This document shows positions 17,873-26,352 of a stretch of 64,000 nucleotides of DNA, one piece after another. A program made the translations under genes and the position numbers. The first letter of the stretch is position 1. Every line of letters starts with the position of its first letter. The notes under the pieces are model-generated. The model saw only the letters and a program-made list of their open reading frames with translations, did no database searches and was not told the origin of the DNA. This DNA is from Bacillota bacterium (GTDB taxonomy: Bacteria; Bacillota; Bacilli; Paenibacillales; NBRC-103111), in contig JAEWIS010000008.1 in assembly GCA_023386955.1 (NCBI GenBank), positions 1 through 64,000 of the forward strand, written 5' to 3'.

Positions 17873-18056
17873 CTAAAGAGATAAGTTCATAAGAAGCACA
17901 TCGTAATAGGCACCGCTGATCTTGAAGAAGCGGTCGTAGGTACCGCAGGCCTGGAAACGCAAGCTTTCATACAGGCGGATGGCCTTTGAGAAACCGGAGC
18001 AGCTCCTCCGCATCCTCCGGGTCAGCCTTGCTGATCCTCCATCCTGACTTTTCCAT
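17873..18056 (-). pseudogene. GNAT acetyltransferase remnant with a large internal deletion
   Basis: An ATG at 18056 with an AGGAGG site opens a frame reading MEKSGWRISKADPEDAEELL..RFLK, a typical GNAT N-terminus; this frame soon stops. From about 17990 another frame reads KAIRLYESLRFQACGTYDRF, through GAYYDVLLMNLSL and a stop at 17873, a typical GNAT C-terminus (YESLGF-type acetyl-CoA helix). The middle, about 100 or more residues, is missing and the two parts are out of frame. The N-terminal part overlaps the end of the endonuclease Q gene, as a coupled gene would. Confidence 0.75.
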
Positions 18057-19218
18057 AGGTTCCTCCTCCGCCTGCATTTACCTGCAGAACACCGCCGCGG
18101 GCAGCCCCAATCATACCGGCAATGGCGGCTCCGGCCGTCTCCGCAATATCCTCCAGTGCTGCCTTGTGCAAAATGTTCATTTCCGTTCCGAATCGTGAGA
18201 GCAGCTTGCCTAGCAGCTTGGGGCCGAGCCCGGGCAGAAATTCCAGCGGCACCTGGTAAAAATAAGGCGGCCGGTGGGTACCGACTACAGGTTCAGGGCG
18301 GTCTGCAATATCCCTGATTCGGTCCATGACTCCGCGGACAATCTTGGTGCTCCCGCAATACAGGCAGCGTTCCGTGGACAGCTCCGCCTCGTCCACAATG
18401 GAGCCACAAGCGGCGCAATAGGTACGATGATACTTGCCCAGCCTGGGATTCAACCCGTAATTGGCGGTTACCCCACGTCCATCCTTGCCCTGCAAAGCCA
18501 GCACAAATTCCCGGAAGGTAGGCTCAGCCATCCGGATACGGTTGTATTCCCGCCCGATCTTGCCCAGGGAATGGGCATCTGAGTCCGTCAGGAAGACCAG
18601 CCTGTCCAGCTCGGGAAGGTAAGACGCCATTTCGGTATCGGAGCTAAGCCCCAGTTCCACCGCCAGAATTCGCTCCACATCCAAAAGCTCCGACATCCGC
18701 TCCGCGGCGCTGCCGTACACACTTTTGTAGGGTGTGAAAATATGGGCGGGAATCAGGATGCCGCCGCGGGCTTCCGCCTCACGCTGAAGCTGGCGGGTAG
18801 TCACATAAATCCGCTGGGAGCTGAGCTGCACATTTTTCATAACCCCGGATAACCAGACCGTAAAGGATTTCATGGAGCGAAGGTCAGGCAGGAACACCAG
18901 GAAATGCGCTGCTCCTCTGCCCGGCTCCTTCACCTCCAGCTCTGAACCGAGGAGAATCGTGGTGTTGTGATAGCGGATGCCGCCGCCCTCCAGCTCCTCC
19001 ATCTCCCCCTGCTCCAGGTAGCTGTCGATTTCGGCCTGCACCGCGGGAGAATGACAGTCGATAATGCCCACCACATCGATCCCCTTACGCTCCGATGCCT
19101 CCCGGGCGATATTGTGGAAGGTCAGGTTGGCGGCGCCGCTGATCTTGACCGGCAAACCTGATTCCGTACGCCCGATATGGATATGCATATCCACATAATA
19201 TTCCTGCAGCCGCTCCAT
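18022..19218 (-). CDS. yqxK: Endonuclease Q family protein (YqxK-like)
   Basis: The 398-residue protein has a PHP-type metal-dependent hydrolase domain (VDMHIHIGR; GIIDCHSP; ILIPAHIFTP; FLTDSDAHSLG), a four-Cys zinc ribbon (YCAACGS..CLYCGS, about 270-295) and a C-terminal helix-hairpin-helix-like region (LEFLPGLGPKLLGKLL). Endonuclease Q cuts DNA 5' to deaminated or abasic bases. Its Bacillales homologue lies near nudF, as here; the nudF stop is one base away from this start. The last codons overlap the start of a broken GNAT gene. Confidence 0.85.
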   Translation of the reverse strand: MERLQEYYVDMHIHIGRTESGLPVKISGAANLTFHNIAREASERKGIDVVGIIDCHSPAVQAEIDSYLEQGEMEELEGGGIRYHNTTILLGSELEVKEPGRGAAHFLVFLPDLRSMKSFTVWLSGVMKNVQLSSQRIYVTTRQLQREAEARGGILIPAHIFTPYKSVYGSAAERMSELLDVERILAVELGLSSDTEMASYLPELDRLVFLTDSDAHSLGKIGREYNRIRMAEPTFREFVLALQGKDGRGVTANYGLNPRLGKYHRTYCAACGSIVDEAELSTERCLYCGSTKIVRGVMDRIRDIADRPEPVVGTHRPPYFYQVPLEFLPGLGPKLLGKLLSRFGTEMNILHKAALEDIAETAGAAIAGMIGAARGGVLQVNAGGGGTYGKVRMEDQQG

Positions 19219-19219
19219 G

Positions 19220-19780
19220 TTACAGCTTCCCCGTCAGCCGGTAGAGCTTCCAGGCGTACACCGCCATAATGGTTTTGGCATCCCCGATACGACCTTCAGC
19301 GATGTACTGCTCCGCTTCCTCCAAGGTGATGGCGCTGCAGTCGAGAAATTCATCCTCATCCAGGTGCGCTTCACCTCTGGCTAAATTTTCCGCAACAAAA
19401 AGATGGATCAACTCGTTTGCAAATCCCGGAGATGTGTAAAAAGAATGTATAAGGCGAATATCTCCGGCAGTATAACCTGTTTCCTCCGCCAGCTCGCGGA
19501 TGGCCGCTGCCAGGGGCTCTTCCCCGTGATCCAGCTTGCCCGCCGGGATTTCCACCAGATTTTTTTCGAAGGGCTTGCGGTATTGCTCCACCACCAGCAT
19601 CTTATCCTCCACAAGAGCAATGACCGCCACGGCCCCCGGATGTTTCACGATTTCCCGGGTGGCCGTTTCGCCGTTGGGCAGCCGGACTGTATCCACTTGA
19701 AGGGAGATAATCCTTCCCTTAAAAATAGATTCCGTACTGAGGGTGACTTCCTCAAATTTGCTGGATGCTTGCTCGTTCAT
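19220..19780 (-). CDS. nudF: ADP-ribose pyrophosphatase (Nudix)
   Basis: The 186-residue Nudix hydrolase has the box GKLDHGEEPLAAAIRELAEETGY. Preceding residues VVEQYRKPFEKNLVEIPAG are the ADP-ribose pyrophosphatase pattern. It hydrolyses ADP-ribose to AMP and ribose 5-phosphate. An AAAAGGAGAAG site precedes the ATG. It is transcribed away from the mciZ-like gene and into yqxK. Neighbours match the B. subtilis nudF locus. Confidence 0.93.
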   Translation of the reverse strand: MNEQASSKFEEVTLSTESIFKGRIISLQVDTVRLPNGETATREIVKHPGAVAVIALVEDKMLVVEQYRKPFEKNLVEIPAGKLDHGEEPLAAAIRELAEETGYTAGDIRLIHSFYTSPGFANELIHLFVAENLARGEAHLDEDEFLDCSAITLEEAEQYIAEGRIGDAKTIMAVYAWKLYRLTGKL

Positions 19781-19958
19781 GGTCTCTTCTCCTTTTATCC
19801 GTGTAAAATGTGCCTGATTCGCTGAATTGAACCGTTACCAGACATGGCTGTGACGCAATTGTCATATGAATAGCATTATACCATGCCTGTCGGGGAATGA
19901 CCTCGAGGATTGCGCAAGCGGCAAAGGCCGACTATGAAAAGAAAAGAGGGTTCCGCCC

Positions 19959-20195
19959 ATGAAAACCCGCTATAGCACCGCAAGTCTCCTGATGACCGGG
20001 AAAGCACATGAGGTACGCCGTATGCTCCGGCTGCTTCTGGACCAATCTCCCAACCCCCATATGCCTTTGTTGGAGCAGTTGGATCAACGCGCTTCTTTAG
20101 GTGCCGAAAGCACCTTTGTGCGGCATGCCGCATTCCTCATCCGTCCGGGTACAGCAGGCCGGAGCACCGCCGTACCCGGTAGAAAATCCCGTTAG
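19959..20195 (+). CDS. mciZ: MciZ-like Z-ring inhibitor peptide, with C-terminal extension
   Basis: The 78-residue protein begins MKTRYSTASLLMTGKAHEVR and continues RMLRLLL, which aligns with the B. subtilis MciZ pattern of a beta strand, a GKAxE(I/V)R turn and a helix; that region binds the FtsZ C-terminal face and blocks polymerisation in the mother cell. B. subtilis MciZ has 40 residues and lies next to nudF, as here. The extra 35-40 residues at the C-terminus have no clear counterpart. AGAGGG precedes the ATG by about 8 bases. The assignment rests on the short core and synteny. Confidence 0.65.
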   Translation: MKTRYSTASLLMTGKAHEVRRMLRLLLDQSPNPHMPLLEQLDQRASLGAESTFVRHAAFLIRPGTAGRSTAVPGRKSR

Positions 20196-20215
20196 GGCGT
20201 AAATACAAAAACGGC

Positions 20216-20737
20216 CTAAGCCTCCGGTCCGGCATCCTGGGGGCTCTGACCCAGCCCGCCCCAAATGGCTTTCACGTTCCGTTCCCCTTCATAATAGTCC
20301 ACTTCATCCACCCGCCGGAAAAGCTGCTGTTCAGGCAATATATTCAATTTGCCTGAATCCGGGTATTCACATACATCTATTCCCCTATCCGTCCGGATAT
20401 CCAGATATACGCACGGCGTTTCACTATGGTTGTAGAGCTGATGCGCCCCCTCCGGTCCTATCCCGAAAAACACCGTATCCCCTTCCCCTATCTCCTGCAA
20501 TCCCTCCGGCGTGCGCAGCATGGCTTTCCCTGACAGGATAATGAACAGCTCCTCTGCGTTCCGGTGAAAATGGTACGGGTATGAATACAGACCCGGATCG
20601 AGAGAGCGAACCTCGAACTTCATATGCTCCGACCCCAACCTTTTGGACAAACCCTCGGTTGTATGCCAGGCGAACTCCGGCACAGGCGAACGCCGCTGAA
20701 CGTAGGAAACCGTCTTCTCATTAATAACAAACGCCAT
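20216..20737 (-). CDS. Cupin domain protein
   Basis: The 173-residue protein has a single cupin fold: motif 1 YHFHRNAEELFIILSGKA (about 56-73) supplies His and Glu metal ligands, and motif 2 GPEGAHQLYNHSETPCVYLD supplies the last His. ATG 20737 with AAAGGAG upstream is chosen; the frame stays open further upstream over the divergent AlkC gene but has no initiation site there. Such small cupins are often isomerases, dioxygenases or sugar-binding proteins; nothing here decides the substrate. It faces the mciZ-like gene tail to tail. Confidence 0.82.
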   Translation of the reverse strand: MAFVINEKTVSYVQRRSPVPEFAWHTTEGLSKRLGSEHMKFEVRSLDPGLYSYPYHFHRNAEELFIILSGKAMLRTPEGLQEIGEGDTVFFGIGPEGAHQLYNHSETPCVYLDIRTDRGIDVCEYPDSGKLNILPEQQLFRRVDEVDYYEGERNVKAIWGGLGQSPQDAGPEA

Positions 20738-20872
20738 TCCAAACCACTCCTTTGGAGATTGAGTTTTCCCTGCGCTTGACAGTATTGTACAAGATTCCGG
20801 GCGGATGGTATACTGTTCCAAAAGGGAAACAAATGTTTGCCTATCTATCTCCCCTAGAAGGAGCACGCCGCC

Positions 20873-21964
20873 ATGGAGCCTTTGAAATATATGTACACTC
20901 CGGAGCTGCTGGAGGGCTTTGCCCACAAGGTGGCAGGTGTTTATCCCGCCTTTGACCAACCGGGGTTTCTTGCATCCGTATTCGATATCGAATGGGACTC
21001 CCGGGAACTGAAGGACCGGTACCGCCATATCGCCCGTATGCTCGGAGAATACCTGCCTGCGGACTATAATCGGGCCATACATATTCTGGAGGGAATTGCC
21101 GCAGACTGCCGGGGCTTCCCGTATATATTCTTTCCGGAGTTCGTTTGCCTCTACGGATTGGAGCATTGGGAAACCTCTCTTTGCGCATTGCGCAGCTTCA
21201 CACCGTCCAGTTCGTCCGAATTTGCGGTGAGGCCCTTTATCGAGCTGGACCAGGAACGGATGCTTGAAGCTATGCTTGCCTGGACACAGGACCCGGACGA
21301 GCATGTAAGACGGCTGGCCAGCGAGGGCTGCCGTCCCCGCCTGCCCTGGGGGAAGCCGCTGCGGCAGCTGATTGCCGATCCTGGACCGCTTTTTCCCATT
21401 CTAACGGCGCTTATGCAGGATGAATCGGAATATGTCCGCCGCAGTGTAGCCAACAACCTTAACGATATCGCCAAAGACCACCCGGAGCTGGTGCTGCATT
21501 TGGCCGCCGTACATCTGGGGTTAAGCCGGAACACGGACCGGCTCTTGAAGCATGCCTGCCGGACTCTGCTGAAGAAAGGGAATCCGGAGGCTCTCCGCCT
21601 CTTTGGCTTTGGCAGCAGCGATGTCCAGTCCTCCGTAGACATCCGTGAGCTGCAGATCGAGCCAGAGACGATCCGGCTGGGAGAACAGCTCCGTTTCTCC
21701 TTCCAACTCTCCTCCAAGGAGCCTGCTTCCTTCCGTCTGCAATACGCCGTGGAGTACGTAAAAGCCAACGGCAAAACCGCCCCCAAACGCTTTCACCTCC
21801 CCGAACGGAAGGGATTTTCCGGCGATGAGGTGATCTCATGGAGCGTGACGGTTAAGGATTTTACCACCCGCAAGCATTATCCCGGATATCACCGTGTTTC
21901 CATTCTGGTGAACGGAGAGGAGCGCGCAGCCGGGGGATTTATGCTGGAGTTGCCCGGGGAGTAA
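20873..21964 (+). CDS. AlkC-type DNA alkylation repair glycosylase
   Basis: The 363-residue protein has HEAT-like helical repeats (about 90-245; DPDEHVRRLASEG, DESEYVRRSVANNLNDIAKDHP) characteristic of the AlkC/AlkD glycosylases that excise N-alkylated bases. A C-terminal all-beta region (about 255-360, ending PGYHRVSILVNGEERAAGGF) resembles the Ig-like domain found in some AlkC proteins. The domain layout favours AlkC over AlkD. AAGGAG precedes the ATG. Divergent from the cupin gene, followed by a terminator; it appears to be a single-gene unit. Confidence 0.82.
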   Translation: MEPLKYMYTPELLEGFAHKVAGVYPAFDQPGFLASVFDIEWDSRELKDRYRHIARMLGEYLPADYNRAIHILEGIAADCRGFPYIFFPEFVCLYGLEHWETSLCALRSFTPSSSSEFAVRPFIELDQERMLEAMLAWTQDPDEHVRRLASEGCRPRLPWGKPLRQLIADPGPLFPILTALMQDESEYVRRSVANNLNDIAKDHPELVLHLAAVHLGLSRNTDRLLKHACRTLLKKGNPEALRLFGFGSSDVQSSVDIRELQIEPETIRLGEQLRFSFQLSSKEPASFRLQYAVEYVKANGKTAPKRFHLPERKGFSGDEVISWSVTVKDFTTRKHYPGYHRVSILVNGEERAAGGFMLELPGE

Positions 21965-22033
21965 ATTGGTTTGGGGCTTGTCCTTTACGGGCTGATTATG
22001 ATATGCTGCTGGTATCAAATAGGATTTCCGGGT

Positions 22034-22084
22034 GAAGCACACCTGGCTGTTCTCCGTTAAGGGGATGGCTGGTGTGTTTTTTGC
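22034..22084 (+). terminator. Intrinsic terminator after the AlkC-type gene
   Basis: GCACACC and GGTGTG pair, extended by GGC/GCT, followed by TTTTTT. It lies between the AlkC-type gene and the Rpn-type nuclease gene on the same strand, isolating the two. Confidence 0.8.
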
Positions 22085-22132
22085 TTTCCGGAAGAACGTG
22101 AAATCCGATTTTTGCGAAGGAGAGTTGATGCC

Positions 22133-23047
22133 GTGACGGATCATGATGCGCTGTATAAGGAATTGCTGCGGAACTTTTTTAGAGAATTTATGGAGCTTTT
22201 CTTCCCGGAGACAGCTGAGCAAATCAATTTTGCCTCGGTGGAGTTCCTTTCCGAGGAGGTTGTTGTAGATATTGCAGGCGGTACAAAAAAACGGCTGGAT
22301 GTGCTGGTGAAAACCAGACTGAAGCAGGAGCAGGCCTTTATTCTGGTTCATCAGGAGCCGCAGGCTTACTACCAGGAGGAATTTCCGGAACGAATGTTTA
22401 TTTACACTGCCCGGTTGTATGAAAAATACCGTCTTCGTGTGCTCCCCATCGCTATTATCAGCCACAAACGGCAAATCCCCGAGCCGGATACCTTCGGTTG
22501 GGAGCTGCCGCATTTGGAGGTGCTACGCTTTAGGTACCACCGTCTGCATCTGCGTAAGCTAAATTGGAGGGACTTTGTGCACTCAGGCAATCCGGTGGCT
22601 GCTGCATTGCTGAGCAGTATGGGCTATAATGAAGAGGAGAAAATCCGCTTGAAGCTGGAATTTATCGGGATGATGACCCGTCTGCAGCTGGATCCTGCCC
22701 GAATGGAGCTGCTGGCCGTTTTCTTCGACGCATACCTTCCCCTTACGGAGGAGCAGGAGCAGCAGGTTTGGCATGAGGCAAAGCAAATATACAGTTTAGG
22801 AGGGACTGAAGTGATGGAATGGAAAACTCACTTTGAGCGGTATGCCATGGAAAAGGGATTAAAGGAAGGCATTGAACGCGGTTTAGAACAAGGGATTGAA
22901 AAGGGCATTGAAAAAGGTATTGAGCAGGGAATCGAGAAGGGCAAGCTGGAAGTGGCCCGCCAAATGATCGCGGAGCGCTTGGAGCCGCAGCTCATTGCCA
23001 AGGTCACCGGCCTGCCTTTGGAGGAAATCAACCGGATGCGGCAATAG
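22133..23047 (+). CDS. Rpn family recombination-promoting nuclease / transposase-like protein
   Basis: The 304-residue PD-(D/E)XK-superfamily protein has an N-terminal nuclease region (DHDALYKELLRNFFREF; KKRLDVLVKT; FILVHQEPQAYYQEEFPERM). Here the usual E-x-Q of the family is HQEPQ. The C-terminal region carries GIEKGIEQGIEKG-type four-residue repeats encoded by imperfect 12-bp repeats (about 22868-22950). GTG 22133 is chosen because AAGGAG lies 10 bases upstream. Homologues are mobile and multicopy in Paenibacillaceae. It converges with the next gene, leaving 14 bp between stops. Confidence 0.82.
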   Translation: MTDHDALYKELLRNFFREFMELFFPETAEQINFASVEFLSEEVVVDIAGGTKKRLDVLVKTRLKQEQAFILVHQEPQAYYQEEFPERMFIYTARLYEKYRLRVLPIAIISHKRQIPEPDTFGWELPHLEVLRFRYHRLHLRKLNWRDFVHSGNPVAAALLSSMGYNEEEKIRLKLEFIGMMTRLQLDPARMELLAVFFDAYLPLTEEQEQQVWHEAKQIYSLGGTEVMEWKTHFERYAMEKGLKEGIERGLEQGIEKGIEKGIEQGIEKGKLEVARQMIAERLEPQLIAKVTGLPLEEINRMRQ

Positions 23048-23061
23048 CACCCGGCTGCATA

Positions 23062-24009
23062 TTATCGGTGTATATCCGGCTGTCCCGTTTCATCCTGGCG
23101 GACCCATCTGACCGTTTGGCGCGGCGGCTGAATCACTCCATTGTCATACAGCTCCCCCTGCCACTGGATCCCGCCCGGTCCCTCCACTTGAACCACCACT
23201 CCGGCGTCGATGCCGTCCTTCAAAAAGTACAGGGAAATATTCCGCAGAAAGTCGGCCACGTAGGAGGGGGCGCTGGCCTCATTCTTAAAAATAGCTTCAT
23301 GATCCGCCACATCCAACTGCCACATCCCCACCGTATCCATCAGAACCCACTCCTCCTGAGGCAGACGGTAGAGACGTATATTGGACCATAAGTCCGGGGA
23401 AAGGCTCTTTCCCTCCTCCACTTCGGACCACGCCTCTCGGAGCAGCCTCCCGGAAGCCAAACATTCCCCTGCAGGATTGAAATAACATAGAGCCTCCAGC
23501 AGCACATCCAGGAGCCTCGCTGCCACCGCCATCAACATTACCAGTTCCTGCATCGGGTCATAACCCTCCGGCAGCACCGGCGCATCCTCTCCCGCTTTAT
23601 TGCCCAGGATATAGCTGGTCCGCAACCGGATGAAAGCTTGATGGTCATTCACAGCCTGCCGCCCTTCGGGATAGCTGCCCCAAGCCTGCTCCACCGCCCG
23701 TTGCAGATTGCCCGGATACGTAAAAGGCCCAAACTGCCCCAAAGACCAAGCGTCGAACAACTGGGGATCTTCCAGAGGATGACCCATACCGTCAGGCCAG
23801 GGGCGGTCCACCACATCCACCATCAAATACCCGTTAACCTCCGGACGCAGCGGAATCACGAAGCTTTCGCCCCTGTAAGCCCACTCCTTCGAGAAATCAT
23901 TGATGTCCCCTACGGCAAATTGCTCCTGGAGGGCCTGATGTGCCTGTGTGATGGATATAGGCTTGGAAAGCAACACGGCAATGCCTTGCGTAAAAATGCC
24001 TTTTTGCAT
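23062..24009 (-). CDS. Conserved hypothetical protein (possibly DUF4261)
   Basis: The 315-residue soluble protein has no signal peptide or membrane segment. It is acidic and Trp-rich, with a C-terminal block (SYVADFLRNISLYFLKDG, DAGVVVQVEGPGGIQWQGE) that resembles stress- or immunity-type proteins of the DUF4261 group, but I am not certain of the family. AGGAGG precedes the ATG. It is a single gene between a convergent nuclease gene and the ArsR-type regulator. No catalytic motif was recognised. Confidence 0.75.
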   Translation of the reverse strand: MQKGIFTQGIAVLLSKPISITQAHQALQEQFAVGDINDFSKEWAYRGESFVIPLRPEVNGYLMVDVVDRPWPDGMGHPLEDPQLFDAWSLGQFGPFTYPGNLQRAVEQAWGSYPEGRQAVNDHQAFIRLRTSYILGNKAGEDAPVLPEGYDPMQELVMLMAVAARLLDVLLEALCYFNPAGECLASGRLLREAWSEVEEGKSLSPDLWSNIRLYRLPQEEWVLMDTVGMWQLDVADHEAIFKNEASAPSYVADFLRNISLYFLKDGIDAGVVVQVEGPGGIQWQGELYDNGVIQPPRQTVRWVRQDETGQPDIHR

Positions 24010-24111
24010 AGAGATCCTCCTGGTTTTGCGGCTGCAAATATATTTCTAGCAAGCTTACCAGAAAGCCCAGGGTTCGTCTATTATTATCTGAAATTTCTGA
24101 CATTGGTCAAT

Positions 24112-24714
24112 TTATTTCAGCTCCTGCCATTTCGTCCATAACTCCTGCGGATTCAGGACATAAACATTATTCTCCCGGTACATGTACTGGTGAATAATAA
24201 ACTCTCTGCGGATGGTAGCAAAATCTTCATGAAAACCTTTAATGAATATATTCAGCTCCTTCTCCGGATAGGCCTTGCCGAATTCCAGCCGGCGGACCAT
24301 TTCCTCCAGAACAATCAGCTTCTTCTTCATCTGCACCGGAATTTGCTTCAACTCGCCATTTGCCCCAAAAAAATTCCGGATAACGGAATGCTTGAATTTC
24401 TCCATTTCCTCACTCATCGGATTTACCTCCTCTTCCCTGATTTGCCGGTTGATCAACTCCTCCGCTCCCTTGGAGAAGCTTCTGAACACCTCATGGTTAA
24501 GCGAAAAATAAACGGTATTCTTATCCCTTCGCTCCGAAATCAGCCCGGCCTGCCTCAGCTTCGCGGAATGATGGGTAATGGTTGCGGGAGTCACACCCAG
24601 CTTTTCTGCCAGATGCAGCCCGTTAAGACTTCCGCCCGCCAGCAGAATCAGCATTTTGACACGGGTGGGATCGGCAAGCGCCTTATGAAAATTGACCACC
24701 TTTTCCAATTGCAT
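24112..24714 (-). CDS. ArsR-type HTH regulator with DUF2087 domain
   Basis: The 200-residue protein has an N-terminal ArsR-like winged helix (FHKALADPTRVKMLILL; TPATITHHSAKLRQAGLI) and a C-terminal DUF2087 domain (about 120-200; KLIVLEEMVRRLEFGKAYPEKEL, FATIRREFIIHQYMYR). There is no ArsR-type CxC metal site in the recognition helix, so a metal sensor is unlikely. ATG 24714 is preferred because AAGGGTG precedes it; ATG 24735 has no such site. A consensus promoter and an ATCTAATTAGAT palindrome lie upstream, suggesting autoregulation. Targets are unknown. Confidence 0.83.
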   Translation of the reverse strand: MQLEKVVNFHKALADPTRVKMLILLAGGSLNGLHLAEKLGVTPATITHHSAKLRQAGLISERRDKNTVYFSLNHEVFRSFSKGAEELINRQIREEEVNPMSEEMEKFKHSVIRNFFGANGELKQIPVQMKKKLIVLEEMVRRLEFGKAYPEKELNIFIKGFHEDFATIRREFIIHQYMYRENNVYVLNPQELWTKWQELK

Positions 24715-24749
24715 CTGTGCATCACACCCTTGCATCTAATTTAATAAAC

Positions 24750-24804
24750 ATCTAATTAGATATTCGTTAAATAGGATAATACAAATCATTTCCCTCTTTG
24801 TCAA
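24750..24804 (-). promoter_or_regulatory. Promoter and palindromic operator of the ArsR-DUF2087 gene
   Basis: On the minus strand TTGACA (24799-24804) and TATTAT (24776-24781) are 17 bp apart. Downstream of the start point lies the perfect palindrome ATCTAATTAGAT (24750-24761), and its half CATCTAAT is repeated 16 bp away at 24733-24740. This is the layout expected for a self-repressing regulator. Confidence 0.65.
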
Positions 24805-24828
24805 TATGGAGATCATCATCCGCGGCAG

Positions 24829-24862
24829 CAAAAAAGCCGCCGAGGACAAAGTCCCGGCAGCT
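24829..24862 (-). terminator. Terminator-like hairpin
   Basis: GCTGCCGGGAC and GTCCTCGGCGGC pair with a TTTTTTGC tail on the minus strand. It lies about 105 bp beyond another terminator for the peptidase gene and may be a second stop that protects the ArsR promoter from readthrough. No gene is apparent between the two. Confidence 0.65.
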
Positions 24863-24966
24863 CCATATTATTGTGCTGGAGGAAAGGTAATGCGGATCTT
24901 CTGATCACACCTGATGCCGCTCCAGCATCGCCATCACCACCTGGGTATGGATTCCAATCTCTCCAG

Positions 24967-24999
24967 ATAAAAAGACTGCGTCTCCGGAAGAGACGCAGT
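24967..24999 (-). terminator. Intrinsic terminator after the peptidase gene
   Basis: ACTGCGTCT and AGACGCAGT form a perfect 9-bp stem followed by CTTTTT on the minus strand, 75 bp beyond the peptidase stop codon. Confidence 0.85.
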
Positions 25000-25073
25000 A
25001 ATATCCACTATTCAGCCACGTTGCTTTACAGGCACTCATGGCCTGGTTTAACCTTACTCGTTTGCCTGCGGCA

Positions 25074-26210
25074 TTATTTCGTTGCTTGTCCCGCCTTACG
25101 GGAAATCTCCACCACCAGCTCCGCCACCTTCACCAAATCGGAGACGGCAATATACTCATTAACGGTATGGATAGCCTGGTAGCCCACGGACAGATTCACG
25201 GTGGGGATCCCTTGGCCGTTAAACAGGTTGGCGTCGCTGCCGCCGCCGGAATGGAACAGGTTGGGTGTTAAGCCGATGGCTTCTGCTGCATCCATAACCA
25301 GCTTCACATGAGGAGCGGTTTCGTCGAATTTATAGCCGGGATACATCAATTCGTAGCGAAATTCACAGCTTGCCCCCATCTCGGAGCAGGCAGATTCACA
25401 GGCGGATTTCATGGAATCCAGCTGCGCCAGCAGCTTTTCCTTCACCAGGCTGCGGGCTTCCCCGATCAGCTCCACCTTTTCAGTTACGATGTTGGTTTCT
25501 CCGGAAGCGAAGAAGGTGCCGAAATTAGCGGTGGTTTCTTTGTCGATCCGGCCCAGCGGCATCCGGGCTACGGCTTTGGCCGCAACTGTAATAGCGCTGA
25601 TGCCCTTCTCCGGGCTTACTCCTGCATGGGCGGTTTTGCCCTTCACAGTAATGTATACCTTTGATTGGAACGGCGCCGCAACGGCAATGCCGCCTACCTC
25701 ACCGTTGGAATCAATGGCGTAGCCGAAGTCTGCCTTCACCCAGCCGGGCTCCATATTCCGTGAACCGAGCAGAGTGGATTCCTCACCTGCGGTAATCACG
25801 AATTTAATGATGCCGTGGGGGATTTTCTCCTCCTCCAGAACCCGTACCAGCTCCAGCATGGCGGCGATTCCCGCTTTGTCGTCGCTGCCCAGCACTGTGG
25901 TTCCGTCGCTGCGGATGATCCCGTCCTCCCCAACCTGGGGCTTCACACCCTTGCCCGGTACTACTGTATCCATGTGGCAGGTAAAATAAATTGTAGGCGC
26001 ATCCTTTGCATCTGCAGTGGCCGGCAAGGTAAATAAGAGATTATTGCCTTCGCAGCCCGACTTGGCCGAGGAGTTATCCTCCTCCACCTGCAGGCCCAAG
26101 GCTGTAAACCTTTCCTTCAGCACCTTTGCAATCTCCGCCTCATGCTTCGTTTCACTGTCCACCTGGACCAAAGCAATAAATTCCTCTACCAGTCTTTGCT
26201 GGTTGACCAT
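25074..26210 (-). CDS. M20/M42 family peptidase (YqjE-like, peptidase T-related)
   Basis: The 378-residue zinc aminopeptidase-like protein shows the metal ligands of the M20 clan: TCHMDTVVPGKG, GSDDKAGIAAM and the catalytic Glu in ITAGEESTLLGS. A dimerisation insert (about 180-290; KGKTAHAGVSPEKG) is present. It is close to B. subtilis YqjE and more distant from true PepT tripeptidase. It is cytoplasmic, with no signal peptide. The ATG at 26210 follows GGGGGGAAA. It diverges from the small Prli42-like gene. Confidence 0.85.
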   Translation of the reverse strand: MVNQQRLVEEFIALVQVDSETKHEAEIAKVLKERFTALGLQVEEDNSSAKSGCEGNNLLFTLPATADAKDAPTIYFTCHMDTVVPGKGVKPQVGEDGIIRSDGTTVLGSDDKAGIAAMLELVRVLEEEKIPHGIIKFVITAGEESTLLGSRNMEPGWVKADFGYAIDSNGEVGGIAVAAPFQSKVYITVKGKTAHAGVSPEKGISAITVAAKAVARMPLGRIDKETTANFGTFFASGETNIVTEKVELIGEARSLVKEKLLAQLDSMKSACESACSEMGASCEFRYELMYPGYKFDETAPHVKLVMDAAEAIGLTPNLFHSGGGSDANLFNGQGIPTVNLSVGYQAIHTVNEYIAVSDLVKVAELVVEISRKAGQATK

Positions 26211-26352
26211 ACCCGTTTCCCCCCGGATTCATTTTGCGTTACAATAGATAGATGGGCAAGCATGTCCGGTACTGCACCGGACGTTCATCCGTTATTGATT
26301 TTCCCGTATTGCTTAGCGCCCTTATACTTTCTCCTTGAAGGAGCTGATTGTC

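Noticed and set aside
20738..21304. Long N-terminal extension of the cupin reading frame
   Set aside because: It lies on the antisense of the AlkC-type gene and lacks an initiation site; the cupin fold starts at the chosen ATG.
24905..25039. 44-codon minus-strand frame (MSACKATWLNSGYYC and onward) after the peptidase gene
   Set aside because: It has no ribosome binding site, runs through a clear terminator hairpin and matches no family I know; treated as chance.
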